NCBI RefSeq assembly: GCF_050271975.1
Contig: NZ_CP189850.1
Location: 1,612,001 to 1,676,000 of the forward strand
DNA: 64,000 bases
Reading direction: 5' to 3'
Source: Litorimonas sp947503715
Lineage (GTDB): Bacteria; Pseudomonadota; Alphaproteobacteria; Caulobacterales; Maricaulaceae
How positions within the stretch are numbered: position 1 is the first letter of the stretch; each line of letters opens with the position of its first letter. The notes below the pieces were generated by a model, which searched no databases, was not told the origin of the DNA, and saw only the letters and a list, made by a program, of their open reading frames with translations. Both the position numbers and the translations under genes were made by a program. Shown piece after piece: positions 62,267-64,000 of this stretch.

Positions 62267-62893
62267 ATGACGCAAATTCCGCTTAATTTGCGCCCTGTGG
62301 CGCAGCCCAGCTTCAATAATTTTCACGTCTCACCGGGCAATGTCGCGGCGGTGAATATGTTGCGCGCGCGGGAGCGGTGGAGCAGTCCGGTTCTGCTTCT
62401 CCTTGGGCCCAGCGGTTCCGGCAAAACGCATTTGGGTGAAGCCTGGCGTGCGAAATATCACGGCGAATTTTTGGATGATGCGCATTGGATCGACGAGACG
62501 TCTTTGTTTGATGCCTTTAATCGCGCATTGTCAGGGGAGAGCGCGGGATTGGTGCTAGCCAGCCATCTTTCGCCGATGGACTGGGCCGTCAGTCTGCCGG
62601 ATTTGCGGTCCCGTTTGAATGCGACGCCGACCATTACCTTATCGGAACATGATGAAGCGACGCTGGAGCCGATTTTACGCGAATTGTTCGCACAGGCCGG
62701 TCGTAGCGTCGGGGCGGATGTCGTCGTCTTTATTCTTAAAAATACGGAACGCTCCGTAGATGCTCTGCGGGCACTTGTTCACGATTTGGATATTGCCGCC
62801 GGATCGACAAAGGCGGATTTGACCAAATCCTATGTCTCGAAATATCTGAAACAGCGATCAGAAGACGATTTGCTTGCCGGCCCAGTCGAATAG
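62267..62893 (+). CDS. hdaA: DnaA-homologous regulator HdaA
   Basis: 208 residues from ATG 62267, four bases after the DUF2066 stop. DnaA domain III-like: LLLLGPSGSGKTHLGEAW (Walker A) near residue 44; the Walker B region is DDAHWID; the C-terminal lid subdomain follows (LRALVHDLDIAAGSTKADLT). QIPLNLRP at the N-terminus is the beta-clamp-binding motif of Hda proteins. It stimulates ATP hydrolysis by DnaA at the clamp. Its end overlaps the SDR gene on the other strand by 36 bp. Confidence 0.92.
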   Translation: MTQIPLNLRPVAQPSFNNFHVSPGNVAAVNMLRARERWSSPVLLLLGPSGSGKTHLGEAWRAKYHGEFLDDAHWIDETSLFDAFNRALSGESAGLVLASHLSPMDWAVSLPDLRSRLNATPTITLSEHDEATLEPILRELFAQAGRSVGADVVVFILKNTERSVDALRALVHDLDIAAGSTKADLTKSYVSKYLKQRSEDDLLAGPVE

Positions 62894-63598
62894 ATTGCCG
62901 CTGTCTTTTGGCCCCACGCCATCGATTACAGACAGCAATTTCTCCGCTGAAAATTCAGGGGTGAAGAGTTTGCCTTCCGGCACATTGCCCTGAAAGGGTT
63001 TGGACAAGTCCGTGTCGACTGTGCCGGGATGTAACCCGATAATCAGTTGGTCAGAAAAACGACGGTTTGTCTCAATAGCCAACGTTCGCAAAACCATGTT
63101 CAGCGCGGCTTTCGATGATCGATACGCATACCAGCCGCCAAGACGATTATCCGTCACACTGCCCACGCGTGCGGAGAGCGCGGCGAAGACGGCCTTCGCA
63201 TCGCGGCGGAGGAGGGGCACGAGATATTTCGCCGTCATAGCGGGCCCAATTGTGTTGATTTCGAAACTCTTGGCGAAGCCGTCAAAAGAGAGAGAGCGGA
63301 GGTTCTTCTCAGGAGAGATCCCTTCGCCCTGCAAAAGACCCGTGGCGACGATAACCATGTCGAGCGGTTTGACTTCTTCCAAGGCTTGAGCCGCCGCGAT
63401 GAGGCTGTCCTCATCCGTGAAGTCGAATGTCAGGTTCGCGACTTTGGGCGACGGGTGGCTGCGGCCTGATCGCGAAAGCGCGTGGATTCTTACGACCTGT
63501 GGACTGTTCACAAGTTCGTTCACCATCGCCGCGCCAATTCCGCCGGATGCGCCGACGATGGCGACGCGTAAGTTCTGTCCAAAACTTTCAAACTTCAT
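62858..63598 (-). CDS. Short-chain dehydrogenase/reductase (SDR)
   Basis: 246 residues from ATG 63598. NAD(P)-binding GASGGIGAA near residue 17, FEINTIGPAMTAKYLVPLL, catalytic Ser in ALSARVGS and the YRSSK (Tyr-x3-Lys) motif. The second half has LHPGTVDTDLSKPF, typical of the CsgA-like SDR group. Substrate unknown. It forms a unit with the 48-residue DUF2256 gene upstream (ATGA overlap). Confidence 0.9.
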   Translation of the reverse strand: MKFESFGQNLRVAIVGASGGIGAAMVNELVNSPQVVRIHALSRSGRSHPSPKVANLTFDFTDEDSLIAAAQALEEVKPLDMVIVATGLLQGEGISPEKNLRSLSFDGFAKSFEINTIGPAMTAKYLVPLLRRDAKAVFAALSARVGSVTDNRLGGWYAYRSSKAALNMVLRTLAIETNRRFSDQLIIGLHPGTVDTDLSKPFQGNVPEGKLFTPEFSAEKLLSVIDGVGPKDSGNLFDWAGKQIVF

Positions 63599-63741
63599 GA
63601 TTTCGCCTTGCTCTCGCGCTGGCAGCGTTTGCTGCAATAAATAACATTGTCCCAATCCCGCTCCCATTTCTTCCGCCACGCAAAAGGTCGCTCGCAGAAG
63701 GGGCACATTTTGGTGGGGAGGTTGAGTTTCTTGTGGGCCAT
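63595..63741 (-). CDS. DUF2256 small Cys-rich protein
   Basis: 48 residues, with start at 63741. The sequence LPTKMCPFCERPFAWRKKWERDW then VIYCSKRCQRESK matches DUF2256, with two Cys-X2-Cys/Cys-X3-Cys pairs likely to bind zinc. It ends in an ATGA overlap with the SDR start, a combination seen in other proteobacteria. Function unknown. Confidence 0.9.
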   Translation of the reverse strand: MAHKKLNLPTKMCPFCERPFAWRKKWERDWDNVIYCSKRCQRESKAKS

Positions 63742-63780
63742 GCAGTGGTTACGGGTGAGGGGAGAAAGCGTTTGTAATTC

Positions 63781-63798
63781 CTTCCCCTCGAGGGGAAG
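63781..63798. repeat. Perfect 18-bp palindrome
   Basis: CTTCCCCTCGAGGGGAAG is a perfect palindrome 40 bp upstream of the DUF2256 start. It resembles the hairpin at 17859-17876 (pyrimidine-rich arm, central CG, purine-rich arm), suggesting a dispersed intergenic palindrome family. Confidence 0.75.
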
Positions 63799-63815
63799 CG
63801 GGGTTTATAAGTTAT

Positions 63816-63942
63816 GTCACACCGTCGCGGCGCAGTCGTCGGGTGCCCATGCCGTGATGATGGCATCGTCATCAAAATTCGAGCGTTACGCAAAAATCTC
63901 GGCATGGGCACCGGACGTCCCTGCGGGCCGTGACGGTGTGAC
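63816..63942. repeat. Long near-perfect inverted repeat with internal hairpin
   Basis: The left arm (63816-63854) and the right arm (63900-63942) pair at 36 of 39 left-arm positions with two 2-base gaps; the outermost 11 (GTCACACCGTC) and innermost 13 (GGTGCCCATGCCG, from 63842) are perfect. The 45-base spacer holds a smaller hairpin, 63855-63862 with 63867-63874, loop GCAT. It could be a structured RNA, a miniature mobile element or a protein-binding cruciform. No open frame fits it. Confidence 0.85.
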
Positions 63943-64000
63943 GGCTTATTTAAATTTAGACCTTCTCCACGCCCCACCCGTATTAACCACATGTCAAAAA

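Noticed and set aside
63588..63992. Minus-strand frame of 134 residues at the right edge
   Set aside because: It is a shadow of the DUF2256 gene and of the long inverted repeat; the 48-residue DUF2256 frame has clear family motifs.

Overview
The window reads as the chromosome of an alphaproteobacterium. The best fit is the Caulobacterales/Maricaulales/Hyphomonadales group of marine, dimorphic, CtrA-using bacteria. Evidence: a gene transfer agent (GTA) cluster of the Rhodobacter/Caulobacter type, a GafY/GafZ-like regulator pair, a MucR/Ros-type regulator, a PleC-like kinase, the purN-purM / DUF2066 / HdaA neighbourhood, and TTAA-N7-TTAA(C) motifs that look like CtrA boxes. Base composition is moderately GC-rich, except in two visibly AT-richer patches (about 12.5-13.6 kb and 49.9-52.9 kb). 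I saw no rRNA, tRNA, CRISPR array or insertion sequence.

Layout. 0-0.4 kb: end of a DUF2336-like protein. 0.48-8.45 kb: a tightly overlapping Mrp/Mnh-type cation/proton antiporter operon (E, F, G, an MbhD/MbhE-like subunit, B, C, and three different proton-channel subunits) followed by a MucR-like gene. 9.1-9.6 kb: a PAS_5 protein. 9.75-25.8 kb: the GTA locus. A DnaA-domain-IV-like protein and a DUF6456 protein (GafY and GafZ candidates) are followed by gp1, terminase, portal, prohead protease, capsid, connectors, tail tube, chaperones, tape measure, distal tail, hub, NlpC/P60 peptidase and the 1216-residue host-interaction protein. All frames are open. Four extra genes sit between terminase and portal; the first two (a Panacea-domain protein and a two-helix membrane protein) look like a toxin-antitoxin pair acquired later. 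An intrinsic terminator lies directly after the capsid gene, where an antiterminator such as GafZ would be needed.

25.8-37.7 kb: a DnaJ-like co-chaperone, a PepSY protein, two OmpR-type two-component systems with a DUF938 methyltransferase and a DegP-type protease between them, a large PleC-like PAS kinase, and an EAL protein. 37.7-45.1 kb: pepN, typA, two TerB-like paralogues, an FAH-family hydrolase, a minimal ParB-like protein and a haloalkane dehalogenase. 45.3-49.9 kb: a secreted trypsin-like protease with a PKD domain, a DEAD-box helicase and DUF1294. 49.9-52.9 kb: an AT-rich patch with about 700 bp of noncoding DNA packed with stem-loops, followed by an RloC/PrrC-like ABC ATPase, probably a defence island. 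52.9-63.8 kb: housekeeping genes rplS, trmD, an ABC-F ATPase, ndk, a TadG-like vWA protein, purN, purM, DUF2066, hdaA, an SDR and a 48-residue DUF2256 protein. The window ends with a long, nearly perfect inverted repeat of unknown function (63816-63942).

Most promising for novelty: the Panacea/membrane-protein pair embedded in the GTA cluster, the regulatory wiring of that cluster (GafYZ-like genes in front, internal terminator, candidate CtrA and IHF sites), the hairpin array next to the RloC-like gene, and the long inverted repeat at the right edge. Family assignments rest on motif recognition by eye, without database searches.
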